Assembly: GCA_946557785.1 (NCBI GenBank)
Contig: CAMNTH010000011.1
Location: forward strand, 26,243 to 90,242
From: an uncultured Blautia sp.
Lineage (GTDB): Bacteria > Bacillota > Clostridia > Lachnospirales > Lachnospiraceae
Direction: 5' to 3'
DNA: 64,000 bases
A program made the translations under genes and the position numbers. Under the pieces are notes generated by a model. The model ran no database searches. It was not told the origin of the DNA and worked only from the letters and a program-made list of their open reading frames with translations. This document shows positions 7,997 through 17,678 of the stretch, one piece after another. Each line of letters starts with the position of its first letter. The stretch's first letter is position 1.

Positions 7997-9052
7997 ATGT
8001 ACAGAGACCATACAAAAGTAATTCAGATCGGAGACCGGAAGATCGGCGGCGGAAACCCCATTTTGATCCAGTCCATGACCAATACAAAAACCGAAGATGT
8101 GCAGGCAACCGTAGAGCAGATCCTGGCTTTGGAGCATGCAGGCTGTGAGATCATCCGCTGCGCAGTTCCAACCATGGAGGCTGCAGACGCATTGGGGGAA
8201 ATTAAGAAACGAATTCATATTCCCCTGGTTGCAGACATTCATTTTGACTACCGCCTTGCCATTGCAGCAATGGAAAACGGCGCAGATAAAATAAGGATCA
8301 ACCCGGGAAATATCGGAAGCCATGAGCGGATCAAGGCGGTGGTAGACGTGGCGAAGGAGCGGAACATTCCCATTCGGGTAGGGGTCAACAGCGGTTCTTT
8401 GGAGAAGGAACTGGTGGAAAAATACCATGGTGTTACTGCAGAAGGGATTGTAGAAAGCGCCCTAGACAAAGTGAAGATCATTGAAGATTTAGGCTATGAT
8501 AATCTGGTGATCAGCATCAAATCCTCAGATGTTCTCATGTGCGCCAGGGCTCATGAGCTTATTTCCGAAAAAACATTCTACCCTCTTCATGTGGGAATCA
8601 CAGAGGCGGGAACTTTGTATTCCGGCAATATCAAATCAGCCATCGGGCTTGGTATCATATTGAATCAGGGAATCGGGGATACCATTAGGGTGTCCTTGAC
8701 AGGTGCGCCTTTGGAGGAAATTAAATCAGCAAAAAGAATCTTAAAAACCCTTGGGCTTCGAAAAGGCGGTATCGAAGTGGTTTCCTGCCCTACCTGCGGA
8801 CGTACGCAGATTGACCTTATCGGGCTTGCAAATAAAGTAGAAGATATGGTGCAGGATATCCCCCTGGATATAAAGGTTGCAGTAATGGGCTGCGTTGTCA
8901 ACGGCCCCGGAGAAGCCAGGGAAGCAGATATGGGAATTGCCGGAGGCGTTGGCGTTGGCCTTTTGATCAAAGGCGGAGAGATTGTAAAAAAGGTGCCGGA
9001 GGAAGCGCTTTTGGATACCCTTAGAGAGGAACTTCTTCACTGGGAGAACTAA
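7997..9052 (+). CDS. ispG: 4-hydroxy-3-methylbut-2-enyl diphosphate synthase (IspG/GcpE)
   Basis: Penultimate step of the MEP isoprenoid pathway: converts MEcPP to HMBPP with a [4Fe-4S] cluster and flavodoxin or ferredoxin electrons. The 351-residue protein has the N-terminal TIM-barrel (IQSMTNTKTEDV, ADIHFDYRLA, KIRINPGNIG) and the C-terminal cluster domain with CPTCGRTQ and VMGCVVNGPGEA, giving three Cys and the conserved Asn/Glu region. CAAGGAGG lies just before ATG 7997; the open frame extends upstream to 7928, but that stretch crosses the terminator. polC starts 1 nt after the stop, so the two are translationally close. Confidence 0.96.
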   Translation: MYRDHTKVIQIGDRKIGGGNPILIQSMTNTKTEDVQATVEQILALEHAGCEIIRCAVPTMEAADALGEIKKRIHIPLVADIHFDYRLAIAAMENGADKIRINPGNIGSHERIKAVVDVAKERNIPIRVGVNSGSLEKELVEKYHGVTAEGIVESALDKVKIIEDLGYDNLVISIKSSDVLMCARAHELISEKTFYPLHVGITEAGTLYSGNIKSAIGLGIILNQGIGDTIRVSLTGAPLEEIKSAKRILKTLGLRKGGIEVVSCPTCGRTQIDLIGLANKVEDMVQDIPLDIKVAVMGCVVNGPGEAREADMGIAGGVGVGLLIKGGEIVKKVPEEALLDTLREELLHWEN

Positions 9053-9053
9053 A

Positions 9054-12000
9054 ATGGAGAAAGAATTTTTTGATGTATTTCCAAATGTAAAAGTGAAAAC
9101 CGAGCTTTCCGAACTGCTGGATATGGTACAGGTGACCAGAGTTTCCTGCAATCCTGCCAAAACCAGGATCTGGGTATATATCAAAAGTGACCGCTGGATA
9201 CACAAAAAGCATATTTTTGCCTTGGAGGATCAGATCGAGCGTCAGTGCTTTCCAGGGCTGAATGTGGGCGTGACGGTGATTGAACGTTTCTATCTTTCCA
9301 AACAGTACACACCTGAGAATTTTCTGGATATTTACCGCTCCAGTATGGAAGCAGAACTGCGCAATTACAATATGCTGGAATATAATCTGTTTAAGCGTGC
9401 CAGGATTTCCTTTCCGGGTGAAGACGTTATGACTCTGGTGCTTCCTGATTCTGTGATCGCCAGGGAAAAAAGCGGGACTCTGGTGGAATATTTCCAGAAG
9501 GTATTCTGCCAGCGCTGCGGAATGGATCTGAGGATAGACCTGCAGTTTGTGGAGACGGAGGAGAGCCAGTACCGCAAAAATGCAGCGCTTCAGATTCGCC
9601 AGGAGGTTGCAAATGTTCTAAAACATGCAAAGGCGGGTACTGGAGGAGAAGAACAGGCACAGACACAGCCGCCGGATGGGCCAAAGGATGGCAAAAAGCA
9701 GGCTGGGGCTGCTGCGCGGACAGAGAAAAAGGCGGGTCAGAAGCAGGAGGCGAAAAAGGATCAGAAGCCATTTGAGAAAAAAGGGCAAAGAGGAGAATAC
9801 CGGGGCTACCATAAAGATCCCAATCCTGATGTGATTTATGGAAGGGACTTTGAAGGAGATTCTATTCCATTGGAATCGATCACAGGAGAAATGGGCGAGG
9901 TGATCATCCGCTGCCAGGTAATGGATGTGGAGGCAAGAGAGATCAGGAATGAAAAGACGATTTTGATCTTTCCGATCACGGATTTTACAGACAGCATTAC
10001 CGTAAAAATGTTCCTGCGCAACGAACAGGTTCCAGAAATAAAGGAGCATATCAAAAAGGGCGCATTCCTGAAGCTGAAGGGCGTTACCACCATAGACCGT
10101 TTTGACAGTGAGCTGACCATTGGTTCTATAAGCGGAATCAAAAAAATAGCAAGCTTTTTAAGTACCAGGACAGATACCAGCCCTCAGAAGAGGGTAGAGC
10201 TTCACTGCCATACGAAAATGAGCGACATGGATGGAGTGACAGATGCCAAAGCACTGGTGAAGCGTGCTTATGAATGGGGGCATAAGGCCATTGCCATTAC
10301 GGATCATGGAGTTGTGCAGTCCTTCCCTGAAGCGAATCACTGCTTTGATGCCTGGGGGGGATGTGTTCCCAAGGAATCGGATTTTAAGGTGCTCTATGGG
10401 ATGGAGGCCTATCTGGTGGATGATTTAAAGGGCATGGTGACCAACAGTAAGGGACAGCGCCTGGATGGAAGCTTTGTGGTATTTGATATTGAAACCACAG
10501 GTTTTTCCCCGCTGACCTGTAAAATTATAGAAATAGGGGCCGTGCGTGTGGAGAACGGAACCATTACAGACCGTTTTTCCACTTTCGTGAATCCCCAGGT
10601 TCCTATTCCGTTTCGCATTGAGCAGCTGACCAGTATAAATGATGGCATGGTGATGGATGCCCCGCCCATTGAGGAGGTTCTGCCGGAGTTTTTAAAATTC
10701 TGCCAGGGTGCTGTAATGGTGGCTCATAATGCGGATTTTGATATGAGCTTTATTATCGAAAATTGCAATAGGCTTCAGATTCCCAATGATTTTACCTATG
10801 TTGATACGGTGGGTATGGCAAGATTCCTTCTGCCTGCGCTGAACCGTTTTAAGCTGGATACCGTGGCTAAAGCTGTAGGCGTGGGACTGCGTCATCATCA
10901 CAGGGCTGTGGACGATGCAGAATGTACGGCGGATATTTTTATAAAATTTGTGGTGATGCTTGCAGAGAGAGAGATTGCGGATGTGGATGAACTGAACAGC
11001 CAGGGAGCCGTATCTGTAAATACTATTAAGAAGCTTCCCACCTATCACGCCATTATACTTGTAAAAAATGAAACAGGACGTATCAATCTTTATAAGCTTG
11101 TGAGCCAGTCCCATCTGACATATTATCACAGAAGACCCCGTTTGCCAAAAAGCCTGTATGAAAAATATAAGGACGGGCTGATTATCGGAAGTGCCTGTGA
11201 GGCAGGGGAGCTTTATCAGGCGCTGCTTCGCAATGCGCCGGAAACAGAAATCGCAAGGCTGGTAAATTTTTATGATTATCTGGAAATCCAGCCTCTTGGC
11301 AACAATCACTTTATGATAGCAGATGAAAAAAACGATATGGTCAACTCAGAGGAAGACCTGATCGCACTGAATAAACGTATTGTGAAGCTGGGAGAGCAGT
11401 TTAAAAAGCCAGTGGTTGCTACCTGCGACGTCCATTTCATGGATCCTCAGGATGAGGTCTACAGACGCATTATCATGGCCGGAAATGGTTTTTCAGATGC
11501 AGATAATCAGGCGCCCCTTTACTTGCGTACAACTGAGGAAATGCTGGAGGAATTTTCCTACCTTGGAAGCGAGAAAGCGGAAGAAGTGGTAATCACAAAT
11601 ACCAATAAGATTGCGGATATGATAGAAAAAATATCACCCATCCACCCGGATAAGTTTCCGCCTATCATTGAAAATTCCGATCAGGATCTGAAGGATATCT
11701 GTTTTCGGAAAGCCCATGAGATGTATGGGGATGTCCTTCCGAAAATTGTAGAGGAACGTCTTGAGAAAGAGCTGCATTCCATCATTTCCAACGGATATGC
11801 CGTTATGTACATTATAGCCCAGAAGCTGGTATGGAAATCCAACGATGACGGCTACCTGGTAGGAAGCCGTGGTTCCGTAGGGTCTTCCCTTGCGGCTACC
11901 ATGTCCGGTATTACGGAGGTAAATCCGCTGCCTCCTCACTATATTTGCGATCATTGCAAATACAGCGACTTTGATTCGCCGGAAGTGAAGAAATACAGCG

Positions 12001-13550
12001 GAATGGCTGGCTGTGATATGCCGGATGCCCTGTGTCCAAAATGCGGCACGAAGATGACGAAGGCGGGATTTGACATTCCTTTTGAAACCTTTTTGGGATT
12101 TAAGGGAGATAAGGAGCCTGATATTGACCTGAACTTTTCCGGTGAATATCAGGCAAATGCCCATAAGTATACGGAGGTTATTTTTGGAAAGGGTCAGACC
12201 TTTAAGGCCGGTACCATCGGTACGCTGGCAGAGAAAACTGCTTTCGGATATGTGAAAAACTATTACGAGGAGCGGGGACAGCATAAGCGCTACTGTGAGA
12301 TCAACAGGATTGTATCCGGATGTACAGGTGTGCGCAGGACTACAGGGCAGCATCCCGGAGGAATCATCGTACTTCCCAAAGGAGAAGAAATTGAGAAATT
12401 TACCCCTGTGCAGCATCCTGCAAACGATGAAACAAGCGATATTACCACCACTCATTTTGATTATCATTCCATTGACGGAAACCTTCTGAAGCTGGACATT
12501 CTGGGACACGATGATCCTACCATGATCCGTATGCTGGAGGACTTAACAGGGCTGGATGCCAAGGAGGTACCGCTGGACCAGAAGGATGTGATGTCTCTTT
12601 TTGCCAGTACGGATGCCCTTGGAATCAAGCCGGAGGATATTGGAGGATGCAGGCTTGGGTGCCTTGGCGTACCGGAATTTGGAACGGATTTCGCTATGCA
12701 GATGCTTATTGATACCAAGCCTAAGTATTTTTCAGATCTGGTTCGTATTGCAGGACTTGCCCATGGTACGGATGTATGGCTTGGCAATGCCCAGACCCTG
12801 ATTCAGGAAGGAAAGGCCACCATTTCCACTGCTATTTGTACGCGAGATGATATTATGATCTATCTGATCCATATGGGGGTGGAGAGCAGCCTTGCGTTTA
12901 CCATTATGGAAAGTGTGCGTAAGGGAAAAGGCCTCCGTCCTGAATGGGAGGCCACCATGGCGGAGCACAATGTTCCGGACTGGTATATCTGGTCCTGTAA
13001 AAAAATTAAATACATGTTTCCTAAGGCTCATGCTGCTGCTTACGTTATGATGGCCTACCGTATTGCATGGTTTAAGGTGTTTAAGCCCCTTGCTTATTAT
13101 GCGGCGTTTTTCAGCATACGTGCCACGGCATTTTCTTATGAAACCATGTGCATGGGAAAGGAACGTCTGGAATTCTATCTGGCAGAGATCAGGAAAAAGG
13201 GAGATTCTGCCACAAAAAAGGAGCAGGACTCTATCCGTGACATGCGTATCGTGCAGGAAATGTATGCCAGGGGGCTTGAGTTTATGCCCATTGATCTTTA
13301 TAAGGCAAAGGCTCACCGTTTCCAGATTATTGACGGAAAGCTGATGCCATCCCTTGACAGTATTGAAGGCCTGGGAGAAAAAGCGGCAGATGCCGTTGTG
13401 GAAGCTGCCGCAAAGGGAAAGTTTCTGTCCAAGGATGATTTCCGGGACAGAACCAAGGTAAGTAAAACGGTGATCGACCTGATGGATGATCTGAAGCTCT
13501 TCGGGGATATTCCCCAGTCAAATCAGATGTCTTTGTTTGATTTTACATAA
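9054..13550 (+). CDS. polC: DNA polymerase III alpha subunit, PolC type
   Basis: Replicative polymerase of low-GC Gram-positives with built-in proofreading. The 1,498 residues run in family order: N-terminal domain (1-190), a charged Lys/Gln linker (about 195-255), OB fold (about 280-365), PHP domain starting at about 379 (ELHCHTKMSDMDGV), a DEDDh exonuclease inserted at about 475-640 (VVFDIETTGF, AHNADFD, HHRAVDDA), palm and fingers with a four-Cys zinc site (CDHC about 965; CPKC about 1,000), the catalytic PDIDLNFSGEYQ near 1,022, and C-terminal DNA-binding modules. Length is typical. It begins 1 nt after ispG and has only a weak Shine-Dalgarno sequence within the ispG end. Confidence 0.97.
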   Translation: MEKEFFDVFPNVKVKTELSELLDMVQVTRVSCNPAKTRIWVYIKSDRWIHKKHIFALEDQIERQCFPGLNVGVTVIERFYLSKQYTPENFLDIYRSSMEAELRNYNMLEYNLFKRARISFPGEDVMTLVLPDSVIAREKSGTLVEYFQKVFCQRCGMDLRIDLQFVETEESQYRKNAALQIRQEVANVLKHAKAGTGGEEQAQTQPPDGPKDGKKQAGAAARTEKKAGQKQEAKKDQKPFEKKGQRGEYRGYHKDPNPDVIYGRDFEGDSIPLESITGEMGEVIIRCQVMDVEAREIRNEKTILIFPITDFTDSITVKMFLRNEQVPEIKEHIKKGAFLKLKGVTTIDRFDSELTIGSISGIKKIASFLSTRTDTSPQKRVELHCHTKMSDMDGVTDAKALVKRAYEWGHKAIAITDHGVVQSFPEANHCFDAWGGCVPKESDFKVLYGMEAYLVDDLKGMVTNSKGQRLDGSFVVFDIETTGFSPLTCKIIEIGAVRVENGTITDRFSTFVNPQVPIPFRIEQLTSINDGMVMDAPPIEEVLPEFLKFCQGAVMVAHNADFDMSFIIENCNRLQIPNDFTYVDTVGMARFLLPALNRFKLDTVAKAVGVGLRHHHRAVDDAECTADIFIKFVVMLAEREIADVDELNSQGAVSVNTIKKLPTYHAIILVKNETGRINLYKLVSQSHLTYYHRRPRLPKSLYEKYKDGLIIGSACEAGELYQALLRNAPETEIARLVNFYDYLEIQPLGNNHFMIADEKNDMVNSEEDLIALNKRIVKLGEQFKKPVVATCDVHFMDPQDEVYRRIIMAGNGFSDADNQAPLYLRTTEEMLEEFSYLGSEKAEEVVITNTNKIADMIEKISPIHPDKFPPIIENSDQDLKDICFRKAHEMYGDVLPKIVEERLEKELHSIISNGYAVMYIIAQKLVWKSNDDGYLVGSRGSVGSSLAATMSGITEVNPLPPHYICDHCKYSDFDSPEVKKYSGMAGCDMPDALCPKCGTKMTKAGFDIPFETFLGFKGDKEPDIDLNFSGEYQANAHKYTEVIFGKGQTFKAGTIGTLAEKTAFGYVKNYYEERGQHKRYCEINRIVSGCTGVRRTTGQHPGGIIVLPKGEEIEKFTPVQHPANDETSDITTTHFDYHSIDGNLLKLDILGHDDPTMIRMLEDLTGLDAKEVPLDQKDVMSLFASTDALGIKPEDIGGCRLGCLGVPEFGTDFAMQMLIDTKPKYFSDLVRIAGLAHGTDVWLGNAQTLIQEGKATISTAICTRDDIMIYLIHMGVESSLAFTIMESVRKGKGLRPEWEATMAEHNVPDWYIWSCKKIKYMFPKAHAAAYVMMAYRIAWFKVFKPLAYYAAFFSIRATAFSYETMCMGKERLEFYLAEIRKKGDSATKKEQDSIRDMRIVQEMYARGLEFMPIDLYKAKAHRFQIIDGKLMPSLDSIEGLGEKAADAVVEAAAKGKFLSKDDFRDRTKVSKTVIDLMDDLKLFGDIPQSNQMSLFDFT

Positions 13551-13608
13551 AATCGGGCAAAAATATGTTATTATATATAGAAAGAATTTTAAGTGGAGGG
13601 GGAAATAA

Positions 13609-15564
13609 ATGAAAAAAGAAGATCTGCGGTATTTACAGCGTTTGGCAGAATTGTATCCAACCATTGGAAAGGCGTCAACGGAGATTATTAACCTCCAGTC
13701 CATTTTGAACCTGCCAAAAGGAACAGAGCATTTTATGTCTGACCTTCACGGAGAATATGAGGCGTTTTCCCATGTCCTGCGCAATGGATCCGGGGCAGTG
13801 AGGAAAAAGATTGATGATGTGTTCGGTCATACCTTAAGCAACAATGATAAGCGTTCACTTGCCACTTTGATTTATTATCCCCGTGAAAAAACAGAGCTGG
13901 TAAAGAAGACAGAAGAGGATATGGAAAATTGGTATAAGATTACCTTGTACCGTTTGATCGAAGTGTGCAAGACCACTGCCTCCAAATATACAAGGTCCAA
14001 GGTCCGAAAGGCCCTGCCTGCAGATTATGCCTATGTGATAGAAGAACTGATCACAGAAAAGGCGGAGGTTTTGGATAAGGAAGCCTACTATGATGCCATT
14101 GTAAATACCATCATTGAAATCGGAAGGGCAGAGAATTTTATCATTGCCCTTGCGGAATTGATACAGAGACTGGTTGTGGATCATCTTCACATTTTGGGAG
14201 ACATTTATGACAGAGGACCCGGCCCTCATTTTATTATGGATCGCCTGATGGAATATCATTCTCTGGATATCCAGTGGGGAAATCATGATGTTGTGTGGAT
14301 GGGTGCGGCAGCAGGGCAGCTTGCCTGTATTGCCACAGTGATCAGAAACAGCATCCGCTATGATAACCTGGACATTCTGGAGGATGGATACGGCATTAAT
14401 ATGCTTCCGTTGGCCACATTTGCCATGGAAGCATATAAGAATGATCCCTGCAAGGTTTTTGAGCAGAAAGGGGCTGCTTATTATAATGTAATGGAAGAGG
14501 AGCTTGGGCGAAAAATGCACAAGGCCATTACCGTGATCCAGTTTAAGCTGGAAGGGGCTCTTCTTTTAAAGCATGAGGAATTTCAGCTAAAGGACCGCTG
14601 TCTTCTCCACAGGATCGATCCGGAAAAAGGAACCATAACCCTTCCCGACGGCAGAGAATATCCTCTTTTGGATCATAACTTCCCTACCATTGACTGGAAA
14701 GAACCATATGAGCTGACAGAAGGAGAGAGGGATGTAATGGAACGGTTGTCTTCCGCATTCCGAAACTGCGAAAAACTTCAGAACCATATGCGGCTTTTGT
14801 TGGATAAGGGAGGGCTTTATAAGACTTATAACGGGAATCTTCTGTTTCATGGAAGCATTCCGTTAAATGAAGACGGAAGCTTCAAGGAAGTGCGGATCTA
14901 CGGGGAAACCTATAAAGGGAAAGCGCTTTATGACGCCCTGGAGGCTTATGTCCGCCGTGCCTTTTATGCAGTTAGCCTTGAGGAGCTGGAAAAAGGCAGG
15001 GATATTCTCTGGTATATCTGGGCAGGGCCAAATTCGCCTTTGTTTGGAAAAGACAAGATGACCACTTTTGAGCGGTATTTCATAGAAGATAAAGAAACCC
15101 ATAAGGAAAAGAAAAATGCCTATTATCAGCTTCTGGAAAAGGAAGAGGTGGTAAACTCCATGCTTTTGGAGTTTGGGCTTGACCCGAAGGAGGGGCATAT
15201 TATCAACGGACATGTGCCTGTGCATCAAAGTGATGGGGAGAGTCCGGTAAAATGCAATGGAAAGGTACTTGTCATTGATGGCGGCTTTTCAAAGGCTTAC
15301 CGTAAGGTAACCGGTATTGCAGGCTATACCCTGATCTATAATTCATATGGCCTTATTTTGTCTGCCCACCAGCCATTTACCTCAGCGGAAGCTGCCGTGT
15401 CCCAAGAAACGGATATTGTGTCAAACCGCGTTGCAGTGCGTTATACGCTTAAGCGGCGTCTGGTGGGGGATACGGATAATGGCAGGGCTTTAAAGGAGCG
15501 GATAGGAGAGCTGCGCCAGCTTCTTGACGCATACCGCAAAGGCGCCATCAAAGAGAAAAAATAA
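13609..15564 (+). CDS. fbp: Fructose-1,6-bisphosphatase, class III
   Basis: Gluconeogenic enzyme hydrolysing fructose-1,6-bisphosphate to fructose-6-phosphate; the Firmicutes class III is a metallophosphoesterase. The 651-residue protein has SDLHGEYEAF at about 43-52, ILGDIYDRGPGP at about 195-206 and WGNHDVVWMG at about 223, which are the metal-binding blocks of that superfamily, plus INGHVPVHQ and DGGFSKAYRK late in the chain. Length matches the family. AGTGGAGGGGG precedes ATG 13609. The next gene has its own perfect promoter 8 nt after the stop, so fbp is probably monocistronic. Confidence 0.95.
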   Translation: MKKEDLRYLQRLAELYPTIGKASTEIINLQSILNLPKGTEHFMSDLHGEYEAFSHVLRNGSGAVRKKIDDVFGHTLSNNDKRSLATLIYYPREKTELVKKTEEDMENWYKITLYRLIEVCKTTASKYTRSKVRKALPADYAYVIEELITEKAEVLDKEAYYDAIVNTIIEIGRAENFIIALAELIQRLVVDHLHILGDIYDRGPGPHFIMDRLMEYHSLDIQWGNHDVVWMGAAAGQLACIATVIRNSIRYDNLDILEDGYGINMLPLATFAMEAYKNDPCKVFEQKGAAYYNVMEEELGRKMHKAITVIQFKLEGALLLKHEEFQLKDRCLLHRIDPEKGTITLPDGREYPLLDHNFPTIDWKEPYELTEGERDVMERLSSAFRNCEKLQNHMRLLLDKGGLYKTYNGNLLFHGSIPLNEDGSFKEVRIYGETYKGKALYDALEAYVRRAFYAVSLEELEKGRDILWYIWAGPNSPLFGKDKMTTFERYFIEDKETHKEKKNAYYQLLEKEEVVNSMLLEFGLDPKEGHIINGHVPVHQSDGESPVKCNGKVLVIDGGFSKAYRKVTGIAGYTLIYNSYGLILSAHQPFTSAEAAVSQETDIVSNRVAVRYTLKRRLVGDTDNGRALKERIGELRQLLDAYRKGAIKEKK

Positions 15565-15571
15565 AAAAACC

Positions 15572-15600
15572 TTTACAGACTATTAGGGGTTATATATAAT
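15572..15600 (+). promoter_or_regulatory. Near-consensus promoter of the PurF-like gene
   Basis: TTTACA (15572-15577) and a perfect TATAAT (15595-15600) are 17 nt apart, and the start codon is 48 nt downstream. Confidence 0.85.
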
Positions 15601-15647
15601 GGGTGCGTACCATAAACACTTTTAGGAATGACAAGGAGACGAAGGAT

Positions 15648-17063
15648 ATGGGTGGAATTTTTGGAGTAGCATCAAAGTCCAGTTGTGTTTTGGACCTTTT
15701 TTTCGGGATTGATTATCATTCCCATTTAGGAACACGCAGGGGCGGCATGGCTGTATATGATAAGGATAAGGGCTTTGACCGTGCTATTCATAATATTGAA
15801 AATTCGCCGTTTCGGACGAAATTTGACAGGGATGTTGCAGAGCTTGAGGGGAGCCTGGGAATTGGCTGCATTTCGGATAATGAACCGCAGCCTCTTCTGG
15901 TGCGGTCCCATTTGGGGAATTTTGCAATTACAACAGTTGGAAAAATAAATAATATGGACGATCTTATTGAACGATCCTTTAAAAACGGATGTACACATTT
16001 TCTGGAGATGAGCGGCGGCAGCGTGAATCCCACAGAAATGGTAGCGTCTTTGATCAATCAGAAAGAAAACATGGTGGAAGGGATCCGGTATGCCCAGGAG
16101 CTGATCAACGGTTCTATATCCATGCTTATTCTGACTCCCAAAGGGATTTTTGCAGCCCGTGACCGTCTGGGCAGAACTCCTTTGATCGTAGGGAAAAAAG
16201 AGGATGCCTGCTGTATTTCTTTTGAAAGCCATGCATATATCAACCTTGGATACGAGGATTATAAAATGCTGGGTCCTGGGGAAATCATGTTTGTGACTCC
16301 GGAGGGAGCGGAAACCATCCAAAAGCCAGGAGAAGAAATGCGTATTTGTTCTTTTCTGTGGGTATACTATGGATATCCCACGTCCACATATGAAGGTGTG
16401 AATGTTGAGGAAATGCGCTATAAATGCGGAGACATGCTGGCTGAAAGAGATTTTGGAGAAGTTAAGCCGGATATTGTGGCAGGTGTTCCGGATTCAGGAA
16501 TTGCCCACGCTATTGGTTATGCCAATCGTTCCGGCGTTCCTTTTGCAAGGCCGTTTATTAAATATACTCCTACCTGGCCCCGTTCTTTTATGCCAACACA
16601 GCAGAGCCAGCGTAATCTTATCGCCAGAATGAAGTTGATTCCTGTGCATAAACTGATCAAGGATAAGAGCCTGCTGATGATTGATGACTCTATTGTGAGG
16701 GGAACACAGCTGCGGGAGACGACGGAATTTCTTTACGGGAATGGCGCAAGAGAGGTCCATATCCGTCCGGCATGTCCGCCGCTTTTGTTTGGCTGCAAAT
16801 ACTTGAATTTCTCCCGCTCCAAATCAGAAATGGATCTGATTACCAGACGGGTGATTGCCAAGAGAGAAGGAGAGCAGGTATCCGATGAGGTGCTTGCAGA
16901 TTATGCAAATCCGGATTCTTCAAATTACAAAGAAATGCTGGAGGAAATCCGAAAGGAATTGAATTTTACTACTTTAAAATACCATCGTCTGGATGACCTG
17001 ACAGCATCCATTGGCATCAAGCCGTGTAAGCTTTGCACCTACTGCTGGAACGGAAAAGAGTAA
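15648..17063 (+). CDS. PurF-like amidophosphoribosyltransferase lacking its glutaminase site
   Basis: The protein has 471 residues and PurF domain order: N-terminal Ntn-hydrolase fold (1-235) and C-terminal phosphoribosyltransferase. The PRPP loop is intact (LLMIDDSIVRGTQ, about 342-354). Iron-sulphur-type cysteines remain (Cys234, Cys383 and the Cys460/463/466 group). The glutaminase half is not functional by motif: the N-terminal nucleophile Cys of MCGIFG is Gly (MGGIFG), RGQE is RRGG (30-33), the GHVRY segment reads GCISD (73-77), NGN reads VGK, and the S-D-T-E segment reads N-P-T-E. AAGGAG at about 15633 decides ATG 15648; an upstream frame to 15603 lacks a site. It could use free ammonia, borrow another glutaminase, or have a new role. 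Confidence 0.85.
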   Translation: MGGIFGVASKSSCVLDLFFGIDYHSHLGTRRGGMAVYDKDKGFDRAIHNIENSPFRTKFDRDVAELEGSLGIGCISDNEPQPLLVRSHLGNFAITTVGKINNMDDLIERSFKNGCTHFLEMSGGSVNPTEMVASLINQKENMVEGIRYAQELINGSISMLILTPKGIFAARDRLGRTPLIVGKKEDACCISFESHAYINLGYEDYKMLGPGEIMFVTPEGAETIQKPGEEMRICSFLWVYYGYPTSTYEGVNVEEMRYKCGDMLAERDFGEVKPDIVAGVPDSGIAHAIGYANRSGVPFARPFIKYTPTWPRSFMPTQQSQRNLIARMKLIPVHKLIKDKSLLMIDDSIVRGTQLRETTEFLYGNGAREVHIRPACPPLLFGCKYLNFSRSKSEMDLITRRVIAKREGEQVSDEVLADYANPDSSNYKEMLEEIRKELNFTTLKYHRLDDLTASIGIKPCKLCTYCWNGKE

Positions 17064-17190
17064 GGGTGAGCTGCTAAAGCGGAAGCAGACTCCTACGGCA
17101 ATGCCAGATTCTGTGGCTGTATCTTCGCCAACGCCGGTTCCAGCGCTTGTCACATCCTTTTTGCCGGAGGAGTATATGGGAGTTTGGCAT

Positions 17191-17220
17191 AAAGGCGGCC
17201 CTGGAGGGCTGCCTTTATTT
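17191..17220. terminator. Bidirectional terminator between convergent genes
   Basis: AAAGGCGGCCC and GGGCTGCCTTT form an 11-bp stem with one mismatch (17191-17216), with A/T-rich flanks on both sides. It serves the PurF-like gene (+) and the Xre gene (-), and overlaps the Xre stop codon. Confidence 0.7.
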
Positions 17221-17430
17221 GAGCATTTCTTTATGATCAGTCCTGCCAAGAAGATAATCCACACTGATCTGATAATAATCTGCAATGCGGATCAGCATTT
17301 CTGCAGGAATACCTCTGGATCCTGTTTCATAGTGAGAATAGGAGCGCTGGCTGATGTGGAGAACCTCGCTGATTTCACGCTGAGACAGATCAGAATCTAC
17401 ACGCAGATCCTGAATTCTTTGAAATTTCAT
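17215..17430 (-). CDS. Xre-family helix-turn-helix regulator
   Basis: A 71-residue DNA-binding protein made of one HTH_3 domain: LSQREISEVLHISQRSYSHYETGSRGIP is followed by RIADYYQISVDYLLGRTD, the standard Cro/C1-type end. No partner domain is present, so it should act as a small repressor. It is divergent from comM, and the 248-nt intergenic space contains the comM promoter. It may regulate its own promoter and that of comM, but no clear palindromic operator was identified. Confidence 0.85.
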   Translation of the reverse strand: MKFQRIQDLRVDSDLSQREISEVLHISQRSYSHYETGSRGIPAEMLIRIADYYQISVDYLLGRTDHKEMLK

Positions 17431-17489
17431 AATTTTCTACCTTTCCTTCTGAATTTTTCAAAAAGTATAGGTCAGACGTAAATCTGCTA

Positions 17490-17518
17490 TTGAAAACTGG
17501 AGCATAATGGACTATACT
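17490..17518 (+). promoter_or_regulatory. Promoter of comM
   Basis: TTGAAA (17490-17495) and TATACT (17513-17518) with 17-nt spacing leave a leader of about 155 nt before the comM start. Confidence 0.6.
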
Positions 17519-17632
17519 GGTAAGAGAGTGCTTTTGATCTGAAGTGTATGATAATTTCTATGATTTCTAGTTACTTGCAGGAGATTCCCTGTGTTTCCCT
17601 TTAGAAACGATATAAATTTTATAAGAAGACAG

Positions 17633-17662
17633 AATGCCGGATGATCGGGGAATGGCATTTTT
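17633..17662 (+). terminator. Terminator-like hairpin in the comM leader
   Basis: AATGCC (17633-17638) pairs with GGCATT (17654-17659), followed directly by T residues to 17662. It lies between the promoter and the comM start codon, so it could attenuate comM. The short stem makes this uncertain. Confidence 0.4.
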
Positions 17663-17678
17663 GCAGAAAGGAGCAGAG

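Noticed and set aside
11634..12509. 291-codon open frame on the minus strand inside polC
   Set aside because: It lies fully antisense to the conserved polymerase domain, has no ribosome site or recognisable family and reflects codon composition.
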